This document shows positions 35,965-43,766 of a stretch of 47,764 nt of DNA, one piece after another (position 1 is the first letter of the stretch; every line of letters starts with the position of its first letter). Under the pieces are notes generated by a model that saw nothing but the letters and a program-made list of their open reading frames with translations, did no database searches and had not been told where the DNA came from. The stretch is from Actinomyces bowdenii. Lineage in GTDB: Bacteria > Actinomycetota > Actinomycetes > Actinomycetales > Actinomycetaceae. Made by a program: the position numbers and the translations under genes. Location: NCBI RefSeq assembly GCF_017592395.1, contig NZ_JAGFOU010000013.1:43168-90931 (forward strand), read 5' to 3'.

Positions 35965-36843
35965 TCAGCGGTTCAGGAGCTCAACGGCACTGTCGACGGC
36001 GGCGGCGACGTCCCCATCCCGGGGGTAGAGCATGGATCGGCCCACCACCAGGCCCCTGACCTGGGGCAGTCTCAGCGCCCTGCCCCAGGCCTCCATGGCG
36101 GCCGCCGGGTCCCGGGGGACCTCCCCTCCCAGGATGAGCGAGGGCAGGGTGGTGGCGGCCATGACCCGCTCCATCTGCTCGACGCAGGGGAGCTTCAGCC
36201 AGGTGCGGGCCGAGGTCCTCCCCAGGCCCTGGACGATGGAGATGGAGCGGATGACGGCCTCGGGGCTCAGGTCGTTGACGGCGCGCGCCCCCTCCCACCG
36301 GGTGATGAAGGGCTCGATCATGGCGTTCAGGCCCCGCTGGGACAGGGAGTCGATGGCGCGGGCGCTGGCCTCCAGGGTGTCGGCGGTGCGGGGGTCGGCG
36401 TCGTTGATGCGGGTGAGCATCTTGCCGCCGTCGAGCCCCGAGGCCTGGATGCCGGCGGCGTCGTAGCCGCCGAAGCGGTCGTCCATCTCGAAGGAGGACC
36501 CCTGCAGCCCCACCCGGTTCATCGAGCCCCAGACGAGCTTGCCGTCCAGGGCGCCCAGCAGGGCGAGGTCCTCGATGATGTCGGCGGTGCCCAGGAAGCC
36601 GCCCACGCCCGGGCGGGACAGCGCCGTCATGCAGCGGCCGAGCAGGTCCTCCCGATCGGCCATGGCCAGAGGATCCGCCCCCGCCCCCAGGGCCCCGCGG
36701 GCGGGGTGGTCGCAGGCGATGACCATGAGCGGCCCGCACTGGGCGGCGCCGGCGCGCGGGCGATCGGCCAGGGTCCTGGCGATCCGGTCCGGGTCGGTGG
36801 CACGGATCGCGACGATGCGCTCGGTCAGCGGTGCTGCGCCCAT
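35965..36843 (-). CDS. Cgl0159-type (beta/alpha)8 aldolase
   Basis: A 292-aa TIM-barrel protein similar to the Cgl0159-type family in corynebacterial inositol clusters (DeoC/LacD-like). Seen are VIACDHPARGALG near residue 45, WLKLPCVEQMERV with a possible Schiff-base lysine near 225, and the phosphate-site ending LILGGE...VRGLVVGRSMLYPRDGD. It would cleave 5-dehydro-2-deoxygluconate 6-phosphate into dihydroxyacetone phosphate and malonate semialdehyde, replacing IolJ. GAGG precedes the ATG, ten bases after the iolC stop. Confidence 0.82.
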   Translation of the reverse strand: MGAAPLTERIVAIRATDPDRIARTLADRPRAGAAQCGPLMVIACDHPARGALGAGADPLAMADREDLLGRCMTALSRPGVGGFLGTADIIEDLALLGALDGKLVWGSMNRVGLQGSSFEMDDRFGGYDAAGIQASGLDGGKMLTRINDADPRTADTLEASARAIDSLSQRGLNAMIEPFITRWEGARAVNDLSPEAVIRSISIVQGLGRTSARTWLKLPCVEQMERVMAATTLPSLILGGEVPRDPAAAMEAWGRALRLPQVRGLVVGRSMLYPRDGDVAAAVDSAVELLNR

Positions 36844-36853
36844 GATCCCCGCC

Positions 36854-37840
36854 TCACAGCTCCACATCGGGGGCCACCGCCCGGCGGTGCTGGCGCATGA
36901 GGTCGAGCAGCTCGGCCCGGGTGGGCATGGCGGTGGAGCACTCCAGTCGGGAGGAGACGATGGCGCCGGCGGTGGAGGCGGCGAAGATCGTCTTGTCCAG
37001 GGGCCATCGGCTGAGCAGGCCGTGGCAGACGGCGCCCCCGAAGGCGTCCCCGGCCCCGAGCCCGTTGCGGGTCTCCACATGGGTGGCGGGCATCTCCACG
37101 CGCTCGGTGCGGGTCTTGGCCAGGGTGCCCTGCCGCCCCTGCTTGACGATGGCCAGCTCGACCCCGGCCTCCAGGAGCGCGTCGGCGGCCCGGTCGGGAT
37201 CGCGCTGGCCGACGGCGACCTCGCACTCCTCGCGGTTGCCGATGGCCACGGTGACCTTGGGCAGGACCGCGGCGACCTCCCGGTGGGCGTCCTCGCGGCT
37301 GTCCCAGAACATCTCGCGGTAGTCCAGGTCGATGATCGTGAAGGGCCTGCGCCCCCGGGCGTCCAGGGCCGCGTGGTGGGCGGCGCGCGAGGGCTCCTTG
37401 CTCAGCCCGGTGGCCGAGACCCAGAAGATGGAGGAGGCCGCGATGGCCTCCATCGGCAGGTCCTGGGGCGTCAGCTCCAGGTCGGGGGCGGAGGGCTCGC
37501 GGTAGAAGTAGAGGGGGAAGCGGTCCGGGGGGAAGATCTCGCAGAAGGTGACCGGCGTGTTGTAGGCGGCCCGGGTGACGACGAAGTCGTCGCCCACGCC
37601 CAGGCGGCGCATCTCGGTGCGCACGAAGCGGCCGAAGGGGTCGTTGCCCACACCGGTGATGACCGCTGAGCGGTGGCCGTAGCGGGCGGCGGCCACGGCC
37701 ACGTTGGTGGGGCTCCCCCCGAGGAACTTCCCGAAGGTCTCAACGTCCTCCAGGCCGACTCCCTGCTGGAGGGGGTAGATGTCGACGCCGCAGCGGCCGA
37801 TGGTCAGTACGTCGAGCCCAGGGCTCCTGGGAGGTGTCAT
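36854..37840 (-). CDS. iolC: 5-dehydro-2-deoxygluconokinase
   Basis: A 328-aa PfkB-family kinase. It opens with TIGRCGVDIYPLQQGVGL, a hallmark of IolC, and has the substrate loop GGSPTNVAVAAARYG and the catalytic NGLGAGDAFGGAV with its base Asp. The product is the 6-phosphate that feeds the aldolase. It is the first gene of the operon. The shared operator at 37936 lies 96 bp upstream. The FYREPSAPDLEL line is also typical of the family. Confidence 0.96.
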   Translation of the reverse strand: MTPPRSPGLDVLTIGRCGVDIYPLQQGVGLEDVETFGKFLGGSPTNVAVAAARYGHRSAVITGVGNDPFGRFVRTEMRRLGVGDDFVVTRAAYNTPVTFCEIFPPDRFPLYFYREPSAPDLELTPQDLPMEAIAASSIFWVSATGLSKEPSRAAHHAALDARGRRPFTIIDLDYREMFWDSREDAHREVAAVLPKVTVAIGNREECEVAVGQRDPDRAADALLEAGVELAIVKQGRQGTLAKTRTERVEMPATHVETRNGLGAGDAFGGAVCHGLLSRWPLDKTIFAASTAGAIVSSRLECSTAMPTRAELLDLMRQHRRAVAPDVEL

Positions 37841-37935
37841 GTCTCTTCCACGTCCTCGGGGTGGATCATGGGCCCGCAGGCCGTCCTGCCGGCGCTACTG
37901 CGAAGCCTGCCCCACCCCGACCGGCCCCGTCAAGC

Positions 37936-37951
37936 ATTTGTAAGTACAAAT
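37936..37951. promoter_or_regulatory. ATTTGTA-N2-TACAAAT operator between iolC and gntR
   Basis: ATTTGTA AG TACAAAT is the longest palindrome of the operator family, with perfect seven-base arms. It sits in the divergent iolC/gntR region and could control both genes. No clean -35/-10 pair was found for iolC. The rest of this 427-bp gap holds the gntR promoter and a short direct repeat, listed apart. Confidence 0.6.
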
Positions 37952-38033
37952 AAAGGGGATCTTTGCGGCTCCACACGGGCGCGGGCCCGCCCGCGCCGGG
38001 TCGGGGCGATGGCCCGGAGGCGCGGGCACCGAG

Positions 38034-38063
38034 ATGACAAGGCGCCCATGCGCTTCGTATCCT
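38034..38063 (+). promoter_or_regulatory. Promoter of the GntR regulator gene
   Basis: ATGACA (38034-38039) and TATCCT (38058-38063) make -35 and -10 boxes with an 18-bp spacer. The leader to the ATG at 38268 would be about 200 bases. Confidence 0.5.
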
Positions 38064-38207
38064 ATAAGAGGGACCCCACCCATCACCCCGCATCCCACAG
38101 GTGGCAGCACCGGCCCGTCACTGCGACCACGGCCGCGCGGCCACGGCGACCAGCGCCGCCCCGGGAGCCCGCACGCCCTCCACGCGCGGAGCACCACTCT
38201 CAACACC

Positions 38208-38241
38208 GATCATCAGCACATACAGATCATCAGCACATACC
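38208..38241 (+). repeat. Two 17-bp direct repeats in the gntR leader
   Basis: GATCATCAGCACATACA is followed directly by a second copy that differs only in its last base, 26 bp before the regulator start. It may be an autoregulatory site or a small duplication. Confidence 0.75.
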
Positions 38242-38267
38242 GCCATCACGACTGCCCCAGGTGCCAC

Positions 38268-39023
38268 ATGCCCACCGCCGACCACTCGCCCTTCGCCCTC
38301 GACATCACCATTGACCGCTCCAGCCGGGTGCCCCTGCACACCCAGATCTCCGAGCCGCTGGCCGCACTCATCCTGGATGGCACCCTGAGCCCTGGAACGC
38401 GCCTGGAGGATGAGCTCTCGATGGCCAGGCGCCTGAAGGTCTCCCGCCCCACCGCGCGCCAGGCCCTTCAGCACCTGGTGGACCGCGGCCTGCTCAAGCG
38501 CAGGCGCGGGGCGGGCACGATCGTCTCCCCGCCGCATGTGCACCGGCCCATGGAGCTGACCAGCCTGCTGTCCGACCTGGTGGCCGCCGGCCACTCGACC
38601 TCCACCACCCTGCTGGACTACCACCGGCACCCCGCCGACGCCGAGGAGGCCGGGCACCTGGAGACCGAGCCGGGCACGCCCGTGGTCACCTTCGAGCGCA
38701 TCCGCCTGGCCGACGGCGAGCCCGTGGCCGTGCTGCACAACCTCATGCCCGCCGCGGTGGCGCCCACCGAGGCCGAGCTGACCACGAGCGGCCTGTACGA
38801 CACGCTGCGCGCCCACGACGTCATCCCCACCACGGCCAAGCAGATCATCGGCGCGCGCAATGCCACGCCCAAGGAGGCCGAGCTGCTCCACGAGCGGCGC
38901 CGCGCCGCCCTGCTGACCGCCACCCGCACCACCTACGACCAGGCGGGGCAGGTCATCGAGTACGGCCAGCACATCTACCGGGCCTCGCGCTACTCCTTCG
39001 AGACCACCCTGTTCTCCAGCTAG
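38268..39023 (+). CDS. GntR-family regulator (HutC type), probable inositol repressor
   Basis: A 251-aa regulator. The winged helix-turn-helix covers about 15-85 with VPLHTQISEPLAALILDGTLSPGTRL, the recognition helix SRPTARQALQHLV and wing KRRRGAGTIV. The C-terminal UTRA effector domain covers about 100-245, with FERIRLADGEPVAVLHN and an RTTYDQAGQVIEYGQHIYRASRYSFE end. The ATG at 38268 sits after a weak site; a longer N-terminus is possible but unlikely. It lies divergent to iolC and beside most of the TTTGT-N4-ACAAA sites, whose GT-N4-AC core fits GntR operators. It probably releases DNA when an inositol-derived ligand is bound. Confidence 0.88.
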   Translation: MPTADHSPFALDITIDRSSRVPLHTQISEPLAALILDGTLSPGTRLEDELSMARRLKVSRPTARQALQHLVDRGLLKRRRGAGTIVSPPHVHRPMELTSLLSDLVAAGHSTSTTLLDYHRHPADAEEAGHLETEPGTPVVTFERIRLADGEPVAVLHNLMPAAVAPTEAELTTSGLYDTLRAHDVIPTTAKQIIGARNATPKEAELLHERRRAALLTATRTTYDQAGQVIEYGQHIYRASRYSFETTLFSS

Positions 39024-39069
39024 GCCGCGCCCGGATCGCCGCCCCCGCCCGCCGCCCAAGGGCGCGGCC
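39023..39069 (+). terminator. GC-rich hairpin after gntR
   Basis: GGCCGCGCCC (39023-39032) pairs with GGGCGCGGCC (39060-39069) across a 27-base C-rich loop, directly behind the gntR stop. It could end that transcript, and no U-run follows. Confidence 0.4.
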
Positions 39070-39108
39070 CGCAGGGGCCGGCAGCGGGCCCATCAGCACC
39101 AGGCTCAG

Positions 39109-39155
39109 TTTGTCCGAACAAATCGTTGACAGAACCCCCCTGCAGCGTCTTCAAT
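39109..39155 (+). promoter_or_regulatory. Operator and promoter of the transaldolase-iolG unit
   Basis: TTTGT CCGA ACAAA (39109-39122) lies four bases before a perfect -35 box TTGACA (39126-39131). TTCAAT (39150-39155) serves as -10 after 18 bp. Confidence 0.65.
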
Positions 39156-39233
39156 GGAGCCACCACGCTGCGGATGCAAGGAAGCCCACCCGCGGCAGGA
39201 ACCCACCAGCACCGCAGAGAAGAAGCAGGACAG

Positions 39234-40310
39234 ATGAGCATCGAATACACCCCCGGGCCCCTTCTCGACGCCGCCCGCAGCACCCCCACCGCCCTCTGGA
39301 ACGACTCAGCCGACCCCGAGGAGCTGCGCCAGTCGATCTCCTTCGGCGGCGTCGGCGCCACCTGCAACCCCACCATCGCCTACACCTGCATCAACCAGCG
39401 CAAGGATGTGTGGCTGCCCCGCATCGCCGAGCTGGCCGAGGAGATGCCCGAGGCCACCGAGTCCGAGATCGGCTGGCAGGTGGTGCGCGAGCTGAGCATC
39501 GAGGCCGCCGCGCTCCTGGAGCCGATCTTCGAGGAGCACCAGGGGCGCAACGGCCGCCTGTCGATGCAGACCGACCCGCGCCTGGCCCGCAGCGCCTCCG
39601 CCCTGGCCGACCAGGCCGAGGAGTTCTCCGGCCTGGCCAAGAACATCATCGTCAAGATCCCGGCCACCTCCGTGGGGGTCGAGGCCATCGAGGAGGCCAC
39701 CTACCGGGGCGTGTCGGTCAACGTCACCGTCTCCTTCTCCGTGCCCCAGGCCGTGACCACCGGCGAGGCCATCGAGCGCGGCCTCCAGCGCCGCGAGGCC
39801 GAGGGCCTGGACACCTCGACCATGGGCCCGGTAGTCACGCTCATGGGCGGCCGCCTGGATGATTGGATCAAGATCGTGGCCAAGAGGGACAACCTCTTCC
39901 TGGACCCCGGTCATCTGGAGTGGGCCGGCGTGGCCGCCCTCAAGCGGGCGTACCAGGAGTTCCAGTCCCGGGGCCTGCGGGCGCGCGTGCTGTCGGCGGC
40001 CTTCCGCAACGTCATGCACTGGTCCGAGCTGGTCGGCGGGGACCTGGTGGTCTCCCCGCCCTTCGCCTGGCAGAGGCTCATCAACGACTCCGGCTACAAG
40101 GTCACCAACCGCATCGACGTGCCCGTGGCCCTGGAGATCATGGAGACCCTCCTGTCCATCCCGGAGTTCGTGCGCGCCTACGAGCCCGACGGCATGACCC
40201 CCGAGGAGTTCGACTCCTACGGCGCCACCCGCCGCACCCTGCGCGGCTTCCTCCAGGCCGACGCCGATCTGGACGCCCTGGTGCGCGACGTCATCATGCC
40301 CCAGCCCTGA
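39234..40310 (+). CDS. Transaldolase-family protein of the inositol cluster
   Basis: A 358-aa class I aldolase-fold protein. The family lines are FGGVGATCNPTIAY near 38-51 and NIIVKIPATSVGVEAIEE with Schiff-base lysine K141, then VSVNVTVSFS and the end region VVSPPFAWQRLIND. AGGA precedes the ATG at 39234. Such transaldolase-like proteins recur in actinobacterial inositol clusters. It could act on a pathway intermediate or on fructose-6-phosphate; the true reaction is not clear. It is followed by iolG after 106 bp. Confidence 0.8.
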   Translation: MSIEYTPGPLLDAARSTPTALWNDSADPEELRQSISFGGVGATCNPTIAYTCINQRKDVWLPRIAELAEEMPEATESEIGWQVVRELSIEAAALLEPIFEEHQGRNGRLSMQTDPRLARSASALADQAEEFSGLAKNIIVKIPATSVGVEAIEEATYRGVSVNVTVSFSVPQAVTTGEAIERGLQRREAEGLDTSTMGPVVTLMGGRLDDWIKIVAKRDNLFLDPGHLEWAGVAALKRAYQEFQSRGLRARVLSAAFRNVMHWSELVGGDLVVSPPFAWQRLINDSGYKVTNRIDVPVALEIMETLLSIPEFVRAYEPDGMTPEEFDSYGATRRTLRGFLQADADLDALVRDVIMPQP

Positions 40311-40416
40311 GCCGCGCCGAGCGACTCCCACCGATCCCGCGCCACCGGGGCCCGCGCCATCGAGCGGGTCCCGGTGCGCCCCGACCCCGACCACCGAACC
40401 ACACGAAGGAGCAAAG

Positions 40417-41406
40417 ATGCTCAGAATCGCCGTCATCGGCGCCGGCCGTATCGGGCAGGTGCACGCCAGGACCATCGCCGCCCACCCCCGGGCCGAGCTC
40501 GCCCTGGTCTGCGACCCCGCCCAGGGCGCCGCCAAGGACCTCGCGGACCTCCACGGGGCCCGCTCCTGCCAGGATGTCGAGGAGGTCTTCTCCGACCCCG
40601 CCATCGACGCCGTCATCGTGGGCTCGCCCACGCCCCTGCACATCCCCCACCTCCTGGCCGCCGCCAAGGCGGGCAAGGCCGTCCTGTGCGAGAAGCCCAT
40701 CGCCCTGGACATGAGGGACGTCGAGGAGGCCCGCGCCGATCTCGACGCCGTGGGGGTCCCGGTGATGTTCGGATTCAACCGCCGCTTCGATCCCAGCTTC
40801 GCGGCCGTGCACGCCGCCGTGGAGGCGGGCAGGATCGGAGACCTGGAGCAGCTGACCATCATCAGCCGCGACCCCGCGGCCCCGCCGCTGGAGTACGTCA
40901 AGGTCTCGGGCGGCATCTTCCGGGACATGACCATCCACGACTTCGACACCGCCCGCTTCTTCCTGGGCGACATCATCGAGGTCCACGCCGTGGGCCAGAA
41001 CCTCGACCCGGCCATCGAGGAGGCCGGCGACTTCGACGCCGCCGTGGTGACCCTGCGCGCGGCCAGCGGCGCGGTGGCCACGATCATCAACAACCGGCAC
41101 TGCGCCTCGGGCTACGACCAGCGCCTGGAGGCCTCCGGGCGCGACGGCGCCCTGCTGGCCGAGAACATCCGCCCCACCACGGTGCGCCTGTCCAACGCCG
41201 AGATCACCGACGCCCAGGAGCCCTACCTCGACTTCTTCCTGGAGCGCTACGCCGACGCCTACCGCCTGGAGCTGTCGGCATTCATCGAGGCCGTTGAGGA
41301 GGGCACCACTCCCCCCACCTCCATCGCCGACGCCATCGAGGCCCTGCGCCTGGCGGAGGCGGCCACCGAGTCCGCCCGGAGCGGCCGGCCTGTGCGCCTG
41401 GGCTGA
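40417..41406 (+). CDS. iolG: Inositol 2-dehydrogenase (Gfo/Idh/MocA family)
   Basis: A 329-aa oxidoreductase with GAGRIGQVHART, catalytic lysine in LCEKPIAL and the second-domain site GIFRDMTIHDFDTARFFLG. VMFGFNRRFDPSF is a standard inositol-dehydrogenase line. AAGGAG precedes the ATG. It is a second IolG-type enzyme beside the one at 26112; the two differ enough to prefer different inositol isomers. A long hairpin ends the unit. Confidence 0.9.
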   Translation: MLRIAVIGAGRIGQVHARTIAAHPRAELALVCDPAQGAAKDLADLHGARSCQDVEEVFSDPAIDAVIVGSPTPLHIPHLLAAAKAGKAVLCEKPIALDMRDVEEARADLDAVGVPVMFGFNRRFDPSFAAVHAAVEAGRIGDLEQLTIISRDPAAPPLEYVKVSGGIFRDMTIHDFDTARFFLGDIIEVHAVGQNLDPAIEEAGDFDAAVVTLRAASGAVATIINNRHCASGYDQRLEASGRDGALLAENIRPTTVRLSNAEITDAQEPYLDFFLERYADAYRLELSAFIEAVEEGTTPPTSIADAIEALRLAEAATESARSGRPVRLG

Positions 41407-41425
41407 CCCGCTGCGGGCCCAGGGA

Positions 41426-41458
41426 CGGGGTGGGTGCCGGGGCCCGGCACCCACCCCG
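41426..41458. terminator. 33-bp perfect palindrome between convergent genes
   Basis: Sixteen-base arms, CGGGGTGGGTGCCGGG and its complement, flank one central base between the iolG stop (41406) and the convergent inhibitor gene stop (41511). It suits a bidirectional terminator. Confidence 0.75.
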
Positions 41459-41487
41459 CGCCCCGGGAGGAGCCGCGCAGGGGCCTG

Positions 41488-41525
41488 CGGCTCACACTGC
41501 GCAGACCGGCTCACACTGCGCAGAC
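41488..41525. repeat. 19-bp tandem duplication over a stop codon
   Basis: CGGCTCACACTGCGCAGAC occurs twice in a row (41488-41506 and 41507-41525). The second copy contains the TGA and the last codons of the inhibitor gene; the first copy is a non-coding echo of the same gene end. Confidence 0.9.
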
Positions 41526-41987
41526 GCCGTCATGGCAGCTCGGGGCGTCCACGTGGTGGGAGGCGTTGTTGTTCTTCAGGGCGGGATCGAGATTGGCCGA
41601 GGCGCCCGCGGGGATGACCTGGCTCCGCCCCCCGTAGTTGGAGTTGTAGTAGACGGTCACCGGGTGCGCCGTGCGGTTGGTCACCGAGGCGGTGTTGTTC
41701 TTCATGCACTCCCCTCTGCCCGCAGCATCCTTGTCAGGGCTCTTGAACTCGTAGCAACCCGGTTGACTGGAGCCGTAATTGCGCATAGAGCCGGTGAAGT
41801 CGGAGACCGCGCCCTTCTGATCGCTGTTGTAGTGGAAGCAGACCTCCCCCACATCGCACACGCCGTCGCGCTCGGCGGCGCTGGCGGGCGAGGAGGGAAG
41901 GGTCAGGGCGCCGAGAGCCAGGAGGAGGGCGGCAGCCGCCCCGGTCAGGCGCCGGGCGAGTGAGGTCGGCACGAGTGCGGTGGACAT
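41511..41987 (-). CDS. Secreted peptidase-inhibitor family I36-like protein
   Basis: A 158-aa secreted protein with a signal peptide (RRLTGAAAALLLALGALTLP, cleavage after SPASA, about residue 38). The mature part has several cysteines and a crystallin-like repeat: CDVGEVCFHYNSDQKGAVSDF, then VYYNSNYGGRSQVIPAGASANL. This fits the I36/SMPI family of beta-gamma-crystallin-type inhibitors. AAAGGA precedes the ATG at 41987. It stands alone; the family link is moderate and the target protease is unknown. Confidence 0.75.
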   Translation of the reverse strand: MSTALVPTSLARRLTGAAAALLLALGALTLPSSPASAAERDGVCDVGEVCFHYNSDQKGAVSDFTGSMRNYGSSQPGCYEFKSPDKDAAGRGECMKNNTASVTNRTAHPVTVYYNSNYGGRSQVIPAGASANLDPALKNNNASHHVDAPSCHDGVCAV

Positions 41988-42581
41988 GGGATCATTCCTT
42001 TCTGACACGGTGAGTGGGTCATGCGGCGCCACAGGCCCCTGGGGCAGGACCGGCCCGCCCCAGGGCCCGGCGGCGCAGCGGCGGCGGCCACTGGGCGCTC
42101 ATCTCGGAATGGGCGCGGCCGCAGTGCCGCCATCCAGAGCCGGAATTCCGCGGGAAGCGGCAGTGGATATGGCCACCACCGCCACCGCTTCCATCCTTCT
42201 GCGGACACGAGAAGCCTAAGAAGCCCTCATCAATCCCCTCAATGGTTCCCTCCGCCCTTGACAAGGGCTCCCCTCCTCTGCTTAGCGTGAGGGATGGGAG
42301 AATCACAGGCATGGGGAACCATCCGATTCCCGGGACCACGGCCGGGGAGTATGGCCGGCGATCAACGAATATGATCAATTGCTGATAGTCAGCAGAATGA
42401 GAGCCGCATGCATTCAAGACAATATCGGCAACGCTGCCGAGCGCGGAACAGGTTGGGATCAACGTGCCGCCCGACCGGCCCTGAGGGCGCCACGCCCCAA
42501 TAGCCCATCTGCCGCCGTCCCGCTCGGGCTATGGCGCACCCTGACACAGGGCCCAGGCAGCAGGCCCGAGGAGGCCCAGCC
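41988..42581. other. Gene-free region upstream of lacI and the inhibitor
   Basis: No protein frame is credible here. The stretch holds a GC-rich inverted repeat near 42044-42075 (CCCTGGGGC/GCCCCAGGG), a 15-bp palindrome at 42254 and the small repeat TGCTGA-TAG-TCAGCA at 42380-42394. The part from about 42350 to 42430 is clearly AT-richer, which suits promoters. Confidence 0.6.
42254..42268 (+). promoter_or_regulatory. Palindrome with embedded TTGACA
   Basis: GCCCTTG-A-CAAGGGC is a perfect 15-bp palindrome that contains TTGACA (42258-42263). TAGCGT at 42283-42288 could be a -10, 19 bp away. The leader to lacI would be nearly 300 bases, so a promoter assignment is uncertain. Confidence 0.35.
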
Positions 42582-43661
42582 ATGACCAGTGACCGAGGAA
42601 GGCCCAGCCGCCGGAGCGCCGGCGCTCCGCACGGGGACGACCGCCGGCCGCAGGACGGATCCGGCAGGCCCGTCACCCAGCTCGATGTCGCCCGGGCGGC
42701 GGGAGTCTCGCGCTCCGTGGTCTCCCATGTGCTCAACCGCAACGGGCGCATCTCCGAGGAGACCCGCGACAGGGTGCTGCGCATCGCCCAGGAGATGGAC
42801 TACCAGCCCCATGCGGCGGCCAGCGAGCTGGCCTCGCAGCACTCCCGGCGCGTGGTGGTCATCCTGCCCTACCTGGACAACCCCTTCTTCGACACACTCG
42901 TGCGCCACCTGCGCCACCACTGCCTCAAGGCCGATCACAGCCTGGTGGTGCTGGCCTCGGACCTGGAGACGGGAATGGAGCGGGCCACCCTCGAGGAGGC
43001 GCGGCGCATGCGGCCCACCGGCCTCGTGCTGCCGGGAACGCGCCTGGAGCCCGAGGAGATCGAGCGCCTGGGCCGGAGCCTGCCGGTGTGCCTGCTGGAC
43101 CGGGGCCTGAGCGGGTCCCCGGTGCGCACCGCGCGGATGGATGAGGCCCTGGCCGCCGAGCTGGTCGTGTCCCACCTGCACGAGCAGGGGCACCGGCACC
43201 TGGCCTTCCTCTCCCCCGCCGCACCCATGCACGAGCACCTGGCGGCGGAGCGGGCCGGGGCCTGCCTGCAGGAGGCCCGGCGCCGGGGGATGACCGCCCA
43301 GGAGATCCAGTGCACCGGTGGCGCGCTCATGGCCCTGGAGACCGCCCTGGAGGGCCACCGCCGGCCGGTGGCCGTGGTGGCCTACAACGACGTGCTGGCC
43401 ATCAATATCGTCGCCGCCGCCCACCACCTGGGCAGGCGGCTGGGACCCGACCTGGCCGTGGCCAGCTATGACAACACGCGCCTGGCCTCCCGCCCGGAGT
43501 TCGGACTGACCAGCGTGGACCAGCGCCCCGAGCAGCTGGCGCGCGCCGCCGTCGAGCTGCTCATCGATGGGGGCACGGGGCAGGCCCCGCCCACGCGGAC
43601 GGTGCGCCCCAACCTGGTGGTGCGCTCCTCCACGAATCGCCCGCTCAAGCACTTGTCCTGA
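42582..43661 (+). CDS. LacI-family transcriptional regulator
   Basis: A 359-aa regulator with an unusual 30-residue polar N-terminal tail, then the LacI helix-turn-helix (TQLDVARAAGVSRSVVSHVLN) and hinge helix NYQPHAA-like DYQPHAAASELAS. The periplasmic-binding-protein core follows, with VVVILPYLDNPFFDTL and AVVAYNDVLAINIV. GAGGAGG before the ATG fixes the start. Its stop codon lies inside the operator for the next gene. It may sense a sugar or polyol handled by the downstream Gfo/Idh, transporter and iolE genes; the ligand is unknown. Confidence 0.9.
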   Translation: MTSDRGRPSRRSAGAPHGDDRRPQDGSGRPVTQLDVARAAGVSRSVVSHVLNRNGRISEETRDRVLRIAQEMDYQPHAAASELASQHSRRVVVILPYLDNPFFDTLVRHLRHHCLKADHSLVVLASDLETGMERATLEEARRMRPTGLVLPGTRLEPEEIERLGRSLPVCLLDRGLSGSPVRTARMDEALAAELVVSHLHEQGHRHLAFLSPAAPMHEHLAAERAGACLQEARRRGMTAQEIQCTGGALMALETALEGHRRPVAVVAYNDVLAINIVAAAHHLGRRLGPDLAVASYDNTRLASRPEFGLTSVDQRPEQLARAAVELLIDGGTGQAPPTRTVRPNLVVRSSTNRPLKHLS

Positions 43662-43682
43662 CAAACTAGGTTCTGATACGGT
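43652..43682 (+). promoter_or_regulatory. Operator-promoter overlapping the lacI stop
   Basis: CTTGT CCTG ACAAA (43652-43665) contains the lacI stop codon TGA (43659-43661). TTGTCC (43653-43658) and TACGGT (43677-43682) may serve as -35 and -10, 18 bp apart, for the Gfo/Idh-transporter-iolE unit. Confidence 0.55.
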
Positions 43683-43766
43683 CGCTTCACGCCGTTGCTG
43701 ACGCGCGTTCCCACTGTTGCCGCGCTGCTGCCGCAGCACCCGACAAGGCCGTCGGAAAGGACGATC

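Noticed and set aside
41511..41987. The I36-like inhibitor as partner of the calpain protease at 31247
   Set aside because: The genes are 9 kb apart on separate units, and the family is known for inhibiting other secreted proteases; nothing links them directly.
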